Assembly (NCBI RefSeq): GCF_001570965.1
Contig: NZ_BCSR01000017.1
Coordinates: forward strand, 1-51,918
Reading direction: 5' to 3'
Length of the DNA stretch: 51,918 nt
DNA from: Janibacter corallicola NBRC 107790
GTDB lineage: Bacteria; Actinomycetota; Actinomycetes; Actinomycetales; Dermatophilaceae
The notes under the pieces were generated by a model. It ran no database searches and was not told the origin of the DNA. It worked only from the letters and a program-made list of their open reading frames with translations. Every line of letters begins with the position of its first letter. The stretch's first letter is position 1. Positions 22,273 to 30,587 of the stretch are shown piece by piece. The position numbers and the translations under genes are program-made.

Positions 22273-23574
22273 TCACGCATTGGGGGCCATCCGCGTCATC
22301 AGGTGCACGAGCCGGTCGTCCAGTCCGCCGCCCTTCTCCTCCGGCAGGTTCGCCATGAGCTTGAGCATGAAGTGCATGAGCGTCTTGCGCGGCAGGCCGT
22401 ACTTCGTGGCCAGGCGCATGATCTCGGGCCGGCCGATGAGCTTGGCGAACTGCGCCCCGAGGGTGAAGTAGCCCCCGTGCATCTGCTTCATCGTCTCGGC
22501 GTAGGAGGCGAGCACCCGCTCCCGCCCGTCGGCGTCCCGGCGGGCCAGCCCCTGCAGGATCGTGTCGGCGGCCGCGTGGCCGGCCTCCAGCGCGTAGTCG
22601 ATGCCCTCGCCGTTGAAGGGGTTGACCATCCCGCCCGCGTCGCCGACGAGCATCAGCCCGCGGTCGTAGAGGGGCTGGCGGTTGAAGGCCATCGGCAGGG
22701 CCGCGGCGGTGATCGAGCCCTGCATGGTGTCGGCGTTGATGCCCCACTCCGGCGGCATCGTCTCCACCCAGCGGCGCATGACGTCCTTGTAGTCGGTGCG
22801 CCCGAAGGCCTCGGAGGTGTTGAGGACGCCGAGCCCGACATTGCTGCGCCCGTCGCCGAGCCCGAAGAGCCAGCCGTAGCCGGGCATGAGGATGCGTTCC
22901 CCGCTCGGCGTGCTCGACCACAGCTCGAGGTGGCTCTCGAGGTACTCGTCGTCGTGCCGGGGGGTCTCGTAGTAGGCCCGGACCGCGACCGCCATCGGCC
23001 GGTCCTCGCGCTTCTCCCGGCCCATCTTCACCGAGAGCCGGGAGGAGACGCCGTCGGCGGCGACGACGACCGGGGCCCGGTAGGTCTCCTTCTCGCCGGT
23101 GGCGCGGCCGCGCTCGTCGACGACCTTGGCGACCACGCCCTCGATCCGACCGTGCTCGTCGAGGATCGGCTCGTGGGCGTTGCGGCCCTCCAGCAGCGTC
23201 GCACCTGCGGACTGCGCGTGCCGGGCGAGGACCTCGTCCAGGTCGGCCCGGGCACGGACCATCCCGGTCGCGGGGAAGGAGGTCACGTCCGGCCAGTCCA
23301 GCTGCAGGCGCATGCCGCCGCCGATGATGCGCAGGCCCTTGTTGTGCGCCCACCCGTCGGTCTCGTCCAGGGGGACCCCGAGGTGGACGAGCTGGCGGAC
23401 CGCACGCGGGGTCAACCCGTCGCCGCAGATCTTGTCGCGGGGGAACTGCGCCTTCTCGAGCAGGACCACGTCCTTGCCGGCCTTGGCCAGCCACGCAGCG
23501 GTGGCACTGCCGCCCGGTCCTGCACCGACGACGATGGCATCCGCCGTCGAACCGTCCGTCGCGTCACTGGTCAC
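22273..23574 (-). CDS. menJ: Geranylgeranyl-reductase-family FAD oxidoreductase (menaquinone tail reductase)
   Basis: This 433-residue flavoprotein has an N-terminal Rossmann motif [42 protein letters not shown], and the FAD-contact motif [22 protein letters not shown] near 290-310. By family and context (menG on one side, nuo on the other) it matches mycobacterial MenJ, which saturates one isoprene double bond of menaquinone. The GTG start at 23574 has GAGGAA upstream. The 73-bp gap to menG contains a candidate promoter and a good CRP-like operator. A broader geranylgeranyl reductase role is the alternative. Confidence 0.85.
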   Translation of the reverse strand: MTSDATDGSTADAIVVGAGPGGSATAAWLAKAGKDVVLLEKAQFPRDKICGDGLTPRAVRQLVHLGVPLDETDGWAHNKGLRIIGGGMRLQLDWPDVTSFPATGMVRARADLDEVLARHAQSAGATLLEGRNAHEPILDEHGRIEGVVAKVVDERGRATGEKETYRAPVVVAADGVSSRLSVKMGREKREDRPMAVAVRAYYETPRHDDEYLESHLELWSSTPSGERILMPGYGWLFGLGDGRSNVGLGVLNTSEAFGRTDYKDVMRRWVETMPPEWGINADTMQGSITAAALPMAFNRQPLYDRGLMLVGDAGGMVNPFNGEGIDYALEAGHAAADTILQGLARRDADGRERVLASYAETMKQMHGGYFTLGAQFAKLIGRPEIMRLATKYGLPRKTLMHFMLKLMANLPEEKGGGLDDRLVHLMTRMAPNA

Positions 23575-23593
23575 GAAAAGTTCCTCGAAGGCT

Positions 23594-23609
23594 TGTGAAT
23601 GAATTCACG
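23594..23609 (-). promoter_or_regulatory. CRP/GlxR-like operator in front of menJ
   Basis: TGTGA-ATGAAT-TCACG (plus strand) matches TGTGA-N6-TCACA at all but the last base and contains a perfect GTGAAT-GA-ATTCAC inverted repeat. It is strikingly AT-rich for this region. It sits 20 bp upstream of the menJ GTG, between a candidate -10 (TAGGCT) and the ribosome site, so a repressing or roadblock position is likely. Confidence 0.6.
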
Positions 23610-23619
23610 ATCGCCGGGC

Positions 23620-23625
23620 AGCCTA
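23620..23625 (-). promoter_or_regulatory. Candidate menJ -10 element TAGGCT
   Basis: TAGGCT on the minus strand in the menG-menJ gap; transcription would start about 10 nt before or inside the CRP-like palindrome. No good -35 is seen. Confidence 0.4.
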
Positions 23626-23647
23626 CCCCTCGCCCGGGGCTCTCGCG

Positions 23648-24343
23648 TCAGGCCCCCTTCGTCGCCCGGTGCAGCGCGACGATGCCGCCGGTGAGGTTTC
23701 GCCACTCGACCCCGCCCCACCCGGCGTCGGCGATCCACCGGGCCAGCCTCTCCTGCGCCGGCCAGGCCTGGATCGACTCGGCGAGGTAGACGTAGGACTC
23801 CGGGTTCGAGCTCAGTCGGCGGGCCACCGGCGGGAAGGCGGCCATGAGGTACTCCGAGTAGACCGTGCGGAAGAGCCGGCCCACCGGCTGGCTGAACTCG
23901 CAGATGAGCAGCCGGCCGCCCGGCCGGGTCACCCGCAGGAACTCCGCGAGCGCCACCTCCGGCCGGACGACGTTGCGGAAGCCGAAGGACATCGTCACCA
24001 CGTCGAAGGACTCGTCGGCGAAGGGCAGGCGGGTCGCGTCGGCCGCCGAGAAGTCCAGCCCCGGACGCTGCCGCAGCCCCTGCCGGAGCATCCCGAGGGA
24101 GAAGTCCGCGGAGACCACCTCCGCCCCGGCACCACGAAGGGGGACCGAGGAGGACCCGGGGCCGGCGGCGATGTCCAGGATCCGCTCCCCCGGACGCGGG
24201 TCGATCGCCCGCACGACGCTGCGGCGCCACAGGCGGGTCTGCCCGAGCGACATGACGTCGTTCATCAGGTCGTACTTCGCGGCGGTCTCGTCGAACATCG
24301 CGGCGACGGCCTTGGGGTCCTTCTGGAGGGAGGCACGACTCAT
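23648..24343 (-). CDS. menG: Demethylmenaquinone methyltransferase
   Basis: A 231-residue UbiE/MenG-family SAM-dependent methyltransferase. It starts with the family signature [28 protein letters not shown], has SAM motif I as [12 protein letters not shown], then [11 protein letters not shown] and [12 protein letters not shown]. It methylates demethylmenaquinone, the last ring step of the pathway. The ATG at 24343 has GAGGATGAGGA just upstream. Divergent from menF with a 40-bp shared promoter region; menJ follows on the same strand. Confidence 0.95.
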   Translation of the reverse strand: MSRASLQKDPKAVAAMFDETAAKYDLMNDVMSLGQTRLWRRSVVRAIDPRPGERILDIAAGPGSSSVPLRGAGAEVVSADFSLGMLRQGLRQRPGLDFSAADATRLPFADESFDVVTMSFGFRNVVRPEVALAEFLRVTRPGGRLLICEFSQPVGRLFRTVYSEYLMAAFPPVARRLSSNPESYVYLAESIQAWPAQERLARWIADAGWGGVEWRNLTGGIVALHRATKGA

Positions 24344-24368
24344 GTCCTCATCCTCGCACCCGCAGTCG

Positions 24369-24374
24369 TACCCT
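24369..24374 (+). promoter_or_regulatory. -10 element TACCCT for menF
   Basis: TACCCT is 9 nt upstream of the menF ATG at 24384 with no ribosome site, suggesting a leaderless or near-leaderless transcript from the 40-bp menG/menF divergent region. Confidence 0.45.
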
Positions 24375-24383
24375 GTTCACGCC

Positions 24384-25682
24384 ATGACCTCCCCTTCCCC
24401 TGCCGACCAGCCCCCCGTCGGTGACCCCGGCGACACCCTGCTCGCACGTACCGTCGCCGTCCCCCTCCCACGCGTGGAGGACCTGCTCGCCCTGCTGCCG
24501 GAGCCAGAGGACGTCGGGGACGTCGTCTCCTGGGTCCGCCGTGGCGAGGGCCTGGTCGGGTGGGGGCGCGTGGCCACCTTCGCCTCGAGCGGGCCCGACC
24601 GCTTCGCCGAGGCCCAGCAGTGGTGGCGACGCACGACGGCCGAGGCCATCGTGCGCGACGACGTGCAGGAGCCCGGGACCGGCCCGATCGCCTTCGGGTC
24701 GATGGCCTTCTCCCGCCACTCCGACTCCGACTCGGTGCTCGTCGTCCCCGAGGTCGTCGTCGGACGCCGCGGCTCCCACGCGTGGATCACGACGATCACG
24801 CGGGCCTCGACCGTCCCGCCGGCGGACGTGCTGCTCACGCACCAGCCCGAGCCGGAGGGGCCGGGGCCGGTGGACTTCGAGGACGGCGACCTCGGCGTGC
24901 AGCGCTGGTCCCAGGCCGTCGACGAGGCCGTCGCGCGCATCGGCGCCGGTGAGCTGGACAAGGTCGTGCTCGCCCGCAGCGTGCGCGCGTGCGCCGGGCG
25001 GCGGATCGACCCGCGATGGGTGCTGCGACGCCTCACCGAGGACTACGACACGACGTGGGTCTTCGCCGTCGACGGGCTCGTCGGCGCGACCCCGGAGATG
25101 CTCGTGCGCCTCGAGCGCGGACTGGTCACGTCGCGCGTGCTGGCAGGCACGATCCGACGCAGCGGTGACGACGGTCACGACCTGGCCCTCGCCGGGTCCC
25201 TCGCCCGCAGCAGCAAGGACCTCGAAGAGCACGAGTACGCGGTGCGCTCGGTCGCGGACGCGCTCGCGGAGCACACCTCCTCGATCAACGTGCCGGAGTC
25301 CCCCTTCGTGCTGCACCTGAACAACGTCATGCACCTCGCGACCGATGTCGCCGGGGTGGTCGACGACGACTCGACCTCGCTCGGGCTCGCCGCCTCGCTC
25401 CACCCCTCCGCGGCGGTCTGCGGCACCCCCACGCCGGCGGCCGACGACGTCATCTCGCAGCTGGAGTCGATGGACCGCGGCCGCTACGCCGGGCCCGTCG
25501 GCTGGATGGACGCCTCCGGTGACGGCGAGTGGGGCATCGCGCTGCGCTGCGGCGTCTACGAGGACCCGACCTCGATCTCGCTCTACGCCGGCTGCGGCAT
25601 CGTCGCGGGTTCCCGCGCCGAGGACGAGGTCGCCGAGTCGGTCGCCAAGCTGCTGCCGATGCGGACCGCGCTCGGCGGCTGA
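24384..25682 (+). CDS. menF: Isochorismate synthase
   Basis: The 432-residue chorismate-binding enzyme converts chorismate to isochorismate, the first committed menaquinone step. Motifs: a segment GAGELDKVVLARSVR (general-base Lys region), DGLVGATPEMLVRLERG, LAGTIRR, EHEYAVRSVADALAEH, LHPSAAVCGTPT and a C-terminal YAGCGIVAGSRAEDEV (metal-binding Glu). Anthranilate and salicylate synthases share the fold, but the men context favours isochorismate synthase (EntC is the alternative name). ATG at 24384 is preferred over far upstream in-frame starts that would run through menG on the other strand. The stop overlaps TGAAGGGGG. Confidence 0.92.
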   Translation: MTSPSPADQPPVGDPGDTLLARTVAVPLPRVEDLLALLPEPEDVGDVVSWVRRGEGLVGWGRVATFASSGPDRFAEAQQWWRRTTAEAIVRDDVQEPGTGPIAFGSMAFSRHSDSDSVLVVPEVVVGRRGSHAWITTITRASTVPPADVLLTHQPEPEGPGPVDFEDGDLGVQRWSQAVDEAVARIGAGELDKVVLARSVRACAGRRIDPRWVLRRLTEDYDTTWVFAVDGLVGATPEMLVRLERGLVTSRVLAGTIRRSGDDGHDLALAGSLARSSKDLEEHEYAVRSVADALAEHTSSINVPESPFVLHLNNVMHLATDVAGVVDDDSTSLGLAASLHPSAAVCGTPTPAADDVISQLESMDRGRYAGPVGWMDASGDGEWGIALRCGVYEDPTSISLYAGCGIVAGSRAEDEVAESVAKLLPMRTALGG

Positions 25683-25710
25683 AGGGGGCGCCCCGCCCGC
25701 CCCACGATCA

Positions 25711-25726
25711 TCGGGTCACCCGAGAA
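25711..25726. repeat. Copy of the TCGGGTCACCCGA palindrome in the menF/menD gap
   Basis: TCGGGT-C-ACCCGA is a 6-bp-arm palindrome followed by GAA. The 15-base core CGGGTCACCCGAGAA is identical to one downstream of menA at 38824-38838, where the arms are longer. Confidence 0.5.
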
Positions 25727-25734
25727 TCCCCCTC

Positions 25735-25761
25735 TTCGCAAGAGTTTGGAACTCTTGCGAA
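25735..25761. terminator. Strong hairpin between convergent menF and menD
   Basis: TTCGCAAGAGTT-TGG-AACTCTTGCGAA: 12-bp perfect arms and a 3-nt loop, in the 128-bp convergent gap. It is AT-richer than its surroundings and has no U-tract. A bidirectional terminator is likely; an operator is possible because a third copy of the arm follows. Confidence 0.6.
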
Positions 25762-25778
25762 CCGGCAGGAACTCTTGC
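25748..25778. repeat. 11-bp direct repeat GGAACTCTTGC, 20-bp period
   Basis: GGAACTCTTGC occurs at 25748-25758 and again at 25768-25778; the first copy is the right arm of the hairpin. With the inverted arm there are three copies of the half-site. Confidence 0.55.
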
Positions 25779-25810
25779 CGAGCCGGGGCGAAGGGGACCG
25801 CAGTGCCCGG

Positions 25811-27604
25811 TCAGGAGCGAAGGGGGCCGCCTGACCCGAGTGCCGCGGCGACCACCTCGTGGGTCCGCGCCTCGGTCTCCCGGCGCCGGTCCCCGTCGAT
25901 GGGCACCCTGACCACTCTGATCCCCTGCGCGGGCCCGGCCACGACCCGGGCCAGCTCGGCGACGTCGGTCACGGTGGTGCAGTGCAGGCCGTGGGCCGCA
26001 CACAGGGCAGAGATGTCGGTCCCGGTCGGCGTGGTGAAGAGCCGACGCAGCGAGCCGGAGAGCTCCGGGGCGCCGTACTCAAGCGTGCTGAAGATGCTCC
26101 CACCGTCGTCGTCGACCACGACGATGGTCAGGTCCGGCCTCGGCTCGTCGGGGCCGATGAGCAGACCATTCGCATCGTGCAGGAAGGTCAGGTCCCCCAG
26201 CAGCGCCGCCGTGGGGCGCCCCGGCCGCGAGAGTGCGAGGCCCACCGCGGTGGAGACGCACCCGTCGATGCCGGCGAGGCCCCGGCTGGTGACCAGGTCG
26301 ACGTCGGGGCGCTGCCGCGGGATGCCGAGGTGGACGTCCCGGGCGACGCTGCTGCTGCCGAGCAGGAGAGCGGCGTCCGGCGGCAGGGCGTCGTGCACGG
26401 CACGGGCGAGGGCCGGCCCGTCGAGGTCGGCGCCGGCCACCGCGGCCAGGGCGTCGGCGCACCGTTCGGCGGCCTCCAGCCACACCCGGGCGAAGGGGGT
26501 CACCCCCCACCCCTCACCGGTCACCGCGAGCGCCGCGAAGGGGTGCACGGCCTCGGCCTCGTGGGTGGAGTCGGCCCAGCCGTGTGCTCCGGGCTCTCCC
26601 GTGGTGACGACCTCGACCCGCACGTCCGTACGGCGGGTCAGGGCGGGCACGAGGCGCCCCAGGGTAGGGCGGCCGATGACGAGCAGCCGGGAGGGCAGGT
26701 GCGCGCCGACCCAGTCCCGCGCGCCGAGCAGCCGGGTCCCGTGGGGCAGGACGAGGTCACCGGTGCCGGCGCCGGGCTCGGCGATGACCGGCGCGCCGTG
26801 GTGGCGGGCCCAGCGAAGGGCATCGGCCCGATGCGCGGCCGTCGGCAGCTCCCCGATGACGACGAGGGTCTCCGGGTCGTGCGGCAGCGGCGGTGCCGGG
26901 CCGGCCGTGGGGGCCGGTGGCTCGGGCAGCGTGACCCAGGGTCGGCCGTCCGGGCGCCCCGCGACGGCGCCACCGGTCCCGGCCCGGCTCCCGGGGTCGT
27001 CCCGCTCCCGCCGGGCGGGGGCGGGCGCCCCGGTTCGGGGAGGCGGGTCGGGCGCGAGCGGGTCGCGGTAGGGCAGGTCCAGGTGCACGGGGCCGGCGAG
27101 CCCGGACCCGGCGAGGTCACCGGTGGCAGCTGCGTGCGCCCGGGCTGCGGTCGTGCGCCAAGCCGCGGCCTGCCTGGTCGGGTCGCTCGGGGTCTCCAGC
27201 TCGGCCATGAGGCGGACGGCGCCGCCGAGCAGGCCGAGCTGGTCGGTGGCCTGGTTGGCCCCGACGCCGCGCAGCTCGGGCGGGCGGTCGGCGGTGAGCA
27301 GGATGAGGGGCACCGCGCCGTGGTGGGCCTCGAGGACGGCCGGGTGGAGGTTCGCCACGGCGGTGCCGCTCGTCGTGACGACGGCGGCGGGGCTGAGGCT
27401 CTCCTTCGCCAGGCCCAGCGCGAGGAAGGCCGCGCTGCGCTCGTCGACACGCACGTGCAGCCGCAGTCGCCCCTCGGTCTCCAGCTCGTGGGCCGCGTAG
27501 GCCAGCGGCGCGGACCGGGAACCGGGGCAGAGGACGAGCTCGCGCATCCCGAGCCGGCAGAGCTCGTCGAGCAGCACGCGGGCGCCGGTCGTCGAGGGGT
27601 TCAC
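25811..27604 (-). CDS. menD: SEPHCHC synthase (2-succinyl-5-enolpyruvyl-6-hydroxy-3-cyclohexene-1-carboxylate synthase)
   Basis: A 597-residue ThDP-dependent enzyme that adds the succinyl semialdehyde unit from 2-oxoglutarate to isochorismate. The N-terminal domain shows ELVLCPGSRSAPLAYAAHE and VRVDERSAAFLALGLAK (ThDP-activating Glu region), TSGTAVANLHPAVLEAHH; the C-terminal ThDP motif is GDLTFLHDANGLL with a following GSIFSTLEYG. A Pro/Gly/Ala-rich stretch at about 190-225 (PPPRTGAPAPARRERDD) looks like an inserted linker. Start GTG at 27604 is supported by a -10-like CAGGAT 7 nt upstream. It converges on menF and is the last men gene of its strand. Confidence 0.94.
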   Translation of the reverse strand: MNPSTTGARVLLDELCRLGMRELVLCPGSRSAPLAYAAHELETEGRLRLHVRVDERSAAFLALGLAKESLSPAAVVTTSGTAVANLHPAVLEAHHGAVPLILLTADRPPELRGVGANQATDQLGLLGGAVRLMAELETPSDPTRQAAAWRTTAARAHAAATGDLAGSGLAGPVHLDLPYRDPLAPDPPPRTGAPAPARRERDDPGSRAGTGGAVAGRPDGRPWVTLPEPPAPTAGPAPPLPHDPETLVVIGELPTAAHRADALRWARHHGAPVIAEPGAGTGDLVLPHGTRLLGARDWVGAHLPSRLLVIGRPTLGRLVPALTRRTDVRVEVVTTGEPGAHGWADSTHEAEAVHPFAALAVTGEGWGVTPFARVWLEAAERCADALAAVAGADLDGPALARAVHDALPPDAALLLGSSSVARDVHLGIPRQRPDVDLVTSRGLAGIDGCVSTAVGLALSRPGRPTAALLGDLTFLHDANGLLIGPDEPRPDLTIVVVDDDGGSIFSTLEYGAPELSGSLRRLFTTPTGTDISALCAAHGLHCTTVTDVAELARVVAGPAQGIRVVRVPIDGDRRRETEARTHEVVAAALGSGGPLRS

Positions 27605-27611
27605 GGGCCCG

Positions 27612-27617
27612 ATCCTG
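27612..27617 (-). promoter_or_regulatory. -10-like CAGGAT, leaderless start for menD
   Basis: CAGGAT on the minus strand is 7 nt before the menD GTG and no ribosome site is present in the 42-bp gap. Confidence 0.4.
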
Positions 27618-27646
27618 CCACGCGGCCGCGGGCGCGACGGGAGCCG

Positions 27647-29173
27647 TCACTCCAGCACCCGTTCGATGTCGTAGTCGATGACGACGACCTCCGGGGCGTC
27701 CGGCGCGAGCAACCGGTCCGGATCCCCCAGGAAGGGCGCGGCGCCCTCGCGCCATGCCCGGACCGAGGGGTGGTCGCTGGCGTCGACGAGCCCGGCGGTC
27801 TCGGTGTACTCCCCCAGGGCGTGCGCGTCGGTGGCTCCCGCGTCGGCCCCCAGGTCCTCGGCGAGGCTGCGGCGGATCGTCACCCAGTCGGCGCGATCGG
27901 GGTTGGGCGCCCCGTCGAGCCCGGCGACGAGGTCCTCCTCGTGCTCGAGGCTGAGGACCGAGACCCCCTCGGGCACGGGCACCTGCCCGATCGGGGCGCC
28001 CGAGGTGACGACGTGGGTCACGTCGTGGTCCTCGCGGAAGCGCGGGTCGGCCGCGAGCGCAGCGGCGGTGAGCCCGCCCTGGCTGTGGCCGGTGAGCATG
28101 ACCGGCCCGGAGCGGGGGGCGCCCGTCCGTGCCCGGGCGTCGTCGAGCGCCCGAGCGGCCCCGCGACTCGTCAGGCTCGTGCCGCGGGCCGAGAGCAGGA
28201 CGTCGCTCGTGAGGTCCCAGGGGTTCTCACCGGCGCGGGGGTCGAAGCTCTGGGTCCCCGGCAGGTCCACGATCCAGCGCCACCGGCCGTCGGGGCCGGG
28301 GATGCCGGTCACGCGCAGCCGGTCCCGCCCCGAGGTCGGCCCGTCAGGGGCGACGAGGTCTCCGAGGGAGTGTGGCGCGGGCACGTGCCGCGGTGCGCCG
28401 TGGGCCCGCACCCGCACCCGCCTGCCCGACTCGTCGAGGGCCGTTCCCGAGGCCGCTGCGACGATGACCCGCAGCGCCTCCTTCCGGGTGCGCGGCGGGT
28501 AGGCCACCCCGGCGCGTGCGGACCGCCACCCGAGCCAGGCCCCGAGGGGCGGCAGACCGCCGCCGAGACCGGTGACGAACCCGTCGAGCCCGTCCGCCGC
28601 GGCAGGCACGAGCCACGGCTGGTCGAAGAGCACCTCGTCGACCTCCCCGCCGACCGAGTGCCCCACGCCGGTGACCGCCTCCTGCACGTCCTCGCCGATC
28701 GCGGCGCCGACGGGGGTGGCCAGTGCGGCCCCGACGACTGGCACGGCGAGCGCGCCCACCCCGACGACGGGAGGGCCGATGCCGCCGAGGGCGGACCCGA
28801 CGGCCGTGCCGGCCCAGGCCCCGACGGCGGTCGCCGCCTCGTCGGCGAGCCGCCCGGCGACGTCCTCACCGCGCCGGTAGGCGCGCACGGCCAGGTCGGT
28901 CACCGTGCCCGTTGCCAGGAGCCGGGCTGCCGAACCCGCCGCGCCCCCGGGGCCGGCGGCCGACGCGAGGACACGCTCGACCTCGAGCAGCTCGGCCGGG
29001 GCCAGCGCTCCGGCCGCCGCGAGCGCCGGATCGGCGGACAGCCGCCCGATGGAGAGGACGACCTCGAGCAGGTCATCGGCGAGGGTGCGCAGCCGGGCGG
29101 CGGCGTCCTCGAGCTCCTCCAGCGTCACGGCCAGCCCCGCGACGCCGCCCCCGACCTCGATGCTGCTCACCAC
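27647..29173 (-). CDS. Alpha/beta-hydrolase-domain protein paired with a WXG100-like protein
   Basis: This 508-residue protein has an Ala/Leu-rich helical N-terminal third (about 1-110), a Gly/Ala/Val-rich hydrophobic stretch at about 130-165 that could be one or two membrane-active helices, and a C-terminal lipase-like domain. The nucleophile elbow is GHSQGG with Ser364; Asp414 (in LEHEEDLV) and His451 (in DAHALGEY) are plausible partners by spacing. The fold suggests an esterase/lipase; substrate is unknown. No signal peptide or YxxxD/E tail is evident. Its GTG (29173, or 29170 as GTGA) overlaps the WXG100-like gene stop. It sits between menC and menD, where M. tuberculosis has the alpha/beta hydrolase Rv0554, but the size and N-terminus do not look like MenH. 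Confidence 0.65.
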   Translation of the reverse strand: MVSSIEVGGGVAGLAVTLEELEDAAARLRTLADDLLEVVLSIGRLSADPALAAAGALAPAELLEVERVLASAAGPGGAAGSAARLLATGTVTDLAVRAYRRGEDVAGRLADEAATAVGAWAGTAVGSALGGIGPPVVGVGALAVPVVGAALATPVGAAIGEDVQEAVTGVGHSVGGEVDEVLFDQPWLVPAAADGLDGFVTGLGGGLPPLGAWLGWRSARAGVAYPPRTRKEALRVIVAAASGTALDESGRRVRVRAHGAPRHVPAPHSLGDLVAPDGPTSGRDRLRVTGIPGPDGRWRWIVDLPGTQSFDPRAGENPWDLTSDVLLSARGTSLTSRGAARALDDARARTGAPRSGPVMLTGHSQGGLTAAALAADPRFREDHDVTHVVTSGAPIGQVPVPEGVSVLSLEHEEDLVAGLDGAPNPDRADWVTIRRSLAEDLGADAGATDAHALGEYTETAGLVDASDHPSVRAWREGAAPFLGDPDRLLAPDAPEVVVIDYDIERVLE

Positions 29174-29505
29174 AGCACCCCGGGGCCGGGTGGCCCCCCA
29201 CCGAGCGCCGCCAGGTGCTCGAGCGCGGCCCGCCGCTCGCGTGCCGTGGACTCGAGATCACGCACCGACCGGGCCGCGCGGCGGACCTGCTCGGCGAGCT
29301 CGAGGAGCTCCTCCCGGTGCTCGGCGACACGGTCGGCGAAGGCGTCGGCCGCGACGCCGCGCCACTCCCCCTTCGCCATGACCGGTAGCCGACCGGCGGC
29401 GCCGTCGACCGTCTCGGCGCACCCCCGCAGGGCGGTCACGACCCGTTCGGCGTCGGTGATCCGCCCGATGTCCGGCATCCCCTCGATGTCCATGTTCCAT
29501 GGCAC
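29167..29505 (-). CDS. WXG100-like small helical protein
   Basis: About 112 residues (108 if the ATG at 29493 is used). The centre reads AKGEWRGVAADAFADRVAEHREELLELAEQV: a helix, a W-x-G turn (WRG) and a second amphipathic helix, as in ESAT-6/WXG100 proteins. These proteins often form helical hairpins with, or help export, larger partners through type VII secretion; no secretion machinery is in this window. The overlap with the hydrolase gene implies co-translation and a physical partnership. The start is uncertain: neither GTG 29505 nor ATG 29493 has a clear ribosome site. A terminator-like hairpin lies just upstream, so the pair may have its own promoter. Confidence 0.6.
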   Translation of the reverse strand: MPWNMDIEGMPDIGRITDAERVVTALRGCAETVDGAAGRLPVMAKGEWRGVAADAFADRVAEHREELLELAEQVRRAARSVRDLESTARERRAALEHLAALGGGPPGPGVLW

Positions 29506-29535
29506 CGTGCGGGAGGCGGTGCGCGCAGCAGCCGT

Positions 29536-29555
29536 CCCCGGCCTGTGGGCCGGGG
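29536..29555 (-). terminator. GC-rich hairpin after menC
   Basis: CCCCGGCC-TGTG-GGCCGGGG: perfect 8-bp stem, 4-nt loop, 29 bp past the menC stop and before the WXG100-like gene. No U-tract. It may separate the menC operon from the WXG/hydrolase pair. Confidence 0.55.
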
Positions 29556-29583
29556 GCTCCGGCCGGTCGGGGATGTGGAGGAG

Positions 29584-30582
29584 TCAGCCCGGCAGCTGCG
29601 CCCGGGCGGCGGTGATGCGCTCGCGCCACCACGTCACCCGGTCCGGCGCCGCGGCGTGCGCCTCGAGCAGCCCCGGGTCCGCGGTGACCTCACGTACCGG
29701 GAGCCGGCCGTCGTGCGGGCGGAGGGGCTCGTCGGTGACGTCGGCGGCGAGCATCGCCCCGGTGCCGAGGCCGCACGCGTGCTCCAGCGACGGCAGGGCG
29801 GCGGCGAGGGCGACGCCGGCGCGCAGCCCGATGCTCGAGTCGATCGCGGAGGAGACGACCGCGGGCAGGCCGGTCTCGGCGACGATGCGCAGCGCCGCGT
29901 CGACCCCGCCGAGGGGGGCGACCTTGACGACGACGAGGTCGGCTGCGCCGAGCCGGGCGACCTCGAGAGGGTCCTCCGCCTTGCGGATGGACTCGTCCGC
30001 GGCCACCGGGACCTCGACCCCGGCGCGGGCCAGCGCCACCCGCAGGCGGGCCAGGTCCCCCACGGCCGCGCAGGGCTGCTCGGCGTACTCCAGGTCGTAG
30101 CGCCGCAACCGCGCCAGCGCGTCGCCGGCCTGGGCGATGCTCCAGCCACCGTTGGCGTCGACGCGGACCCGCCCCTCGGGGCCGATCACGTCACGGACCG
30201 CGGCCACCCGGTCGACGTCGTCCTGCTCGTCCTGCCCGGGCTCGGCGACCTTGACCTTGACGGTGTCGCACCCGTCGTAGCGGGCCAGCACCGCGGGGAC
30301 CTCCCGCGCCGGGACGGCCGGGACGGTCGCGTTGACCGGGACCGTATCGCGCACCGGGTCGGGCCAGCCGCTCCACGCGGCCTCGATGGCGGCCGCCAGC
30401 CACCGGGAGGCCTCGGCGGGCCCGTACTCGACGAAGGGGGCGAATTCCCCCCACCCCCGTGGCCCCCGGATGAGGGCGACCTCGCGCTCGGTGACGCCGC
30501 GGAAGCGCACGTTCAGCGGCAGCGTGACCACGGCCAGCCCGTCGAGCAGCTCCGCCACGCCGGGCCGCGGCGCGTCGCCCAT
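29584..30582 (-). CDS. menC: o-Succinylbenzoate synthase
   Basis: A 332-residue enolase-superfamily enzyme that dehydrates SHCHC to o-succinylbenzoate. Visible: VKVKVAEPG (catalytic Lys pair), RVDANGGW (first metal Asp), EYAEQPC (second metal Glu), VAADESI (third metal Asp/Glu) and VVVKVAPLGG (opposite Lys). ATG at 30582 is preferred because GGTGAG lies 5 nt upstream; an in-frame GTG at 30591 overlapping the VOC stop is the alternative. It is the last gene of the Nramp-VOC-menC operon. Confidence 0.92.
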   Translation of the reverse strand: MGDAPRPGVAELLDGLAVVTLPLNVRFRGVTEREVALIRGPRGWGEFAPFVEYGPAEASRWLAAAIEAAWSGWPDPVRDTVPVNATVPAVPAREVPAVLARYDGCDTVKVKVAEPGQDEQDDVDRVAAVRDVIGPEGRVRVDANGGWSIAQAGDALARLRRYDLEYAEQPCAAVGDLARLRVALARAGVEVPVAADESIRKAEDPLEVARLGAADLVVVKVAPLGGVDAALRIVAETGLPAVVSSAIDSSIGLRAGVALAAALPSLEHACGLGTGAMLAADVTDEPLRPHDGRLPVREVTADPGLLEAHAAAPDRVTWWRERITAARAQLPG

Positions 30583-30587
30583 GGTGC

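Noticed and set aside
27647-29173. Annotation of the alpha/beta hydrolase as MenH
   Set aside because: Size, N-terminal helical and hydrophobic regions and WXG partnership do not fit; left as an unknown with the synteny noted.
25859-30100. A 1413-codon open frame on the plus strand opposite menD-menC
   Set aside because: Gly/Arg/Pro/Asp-rich low-complexity product running antisense to several recognisable genes; typical of GC-rich shadow frames.
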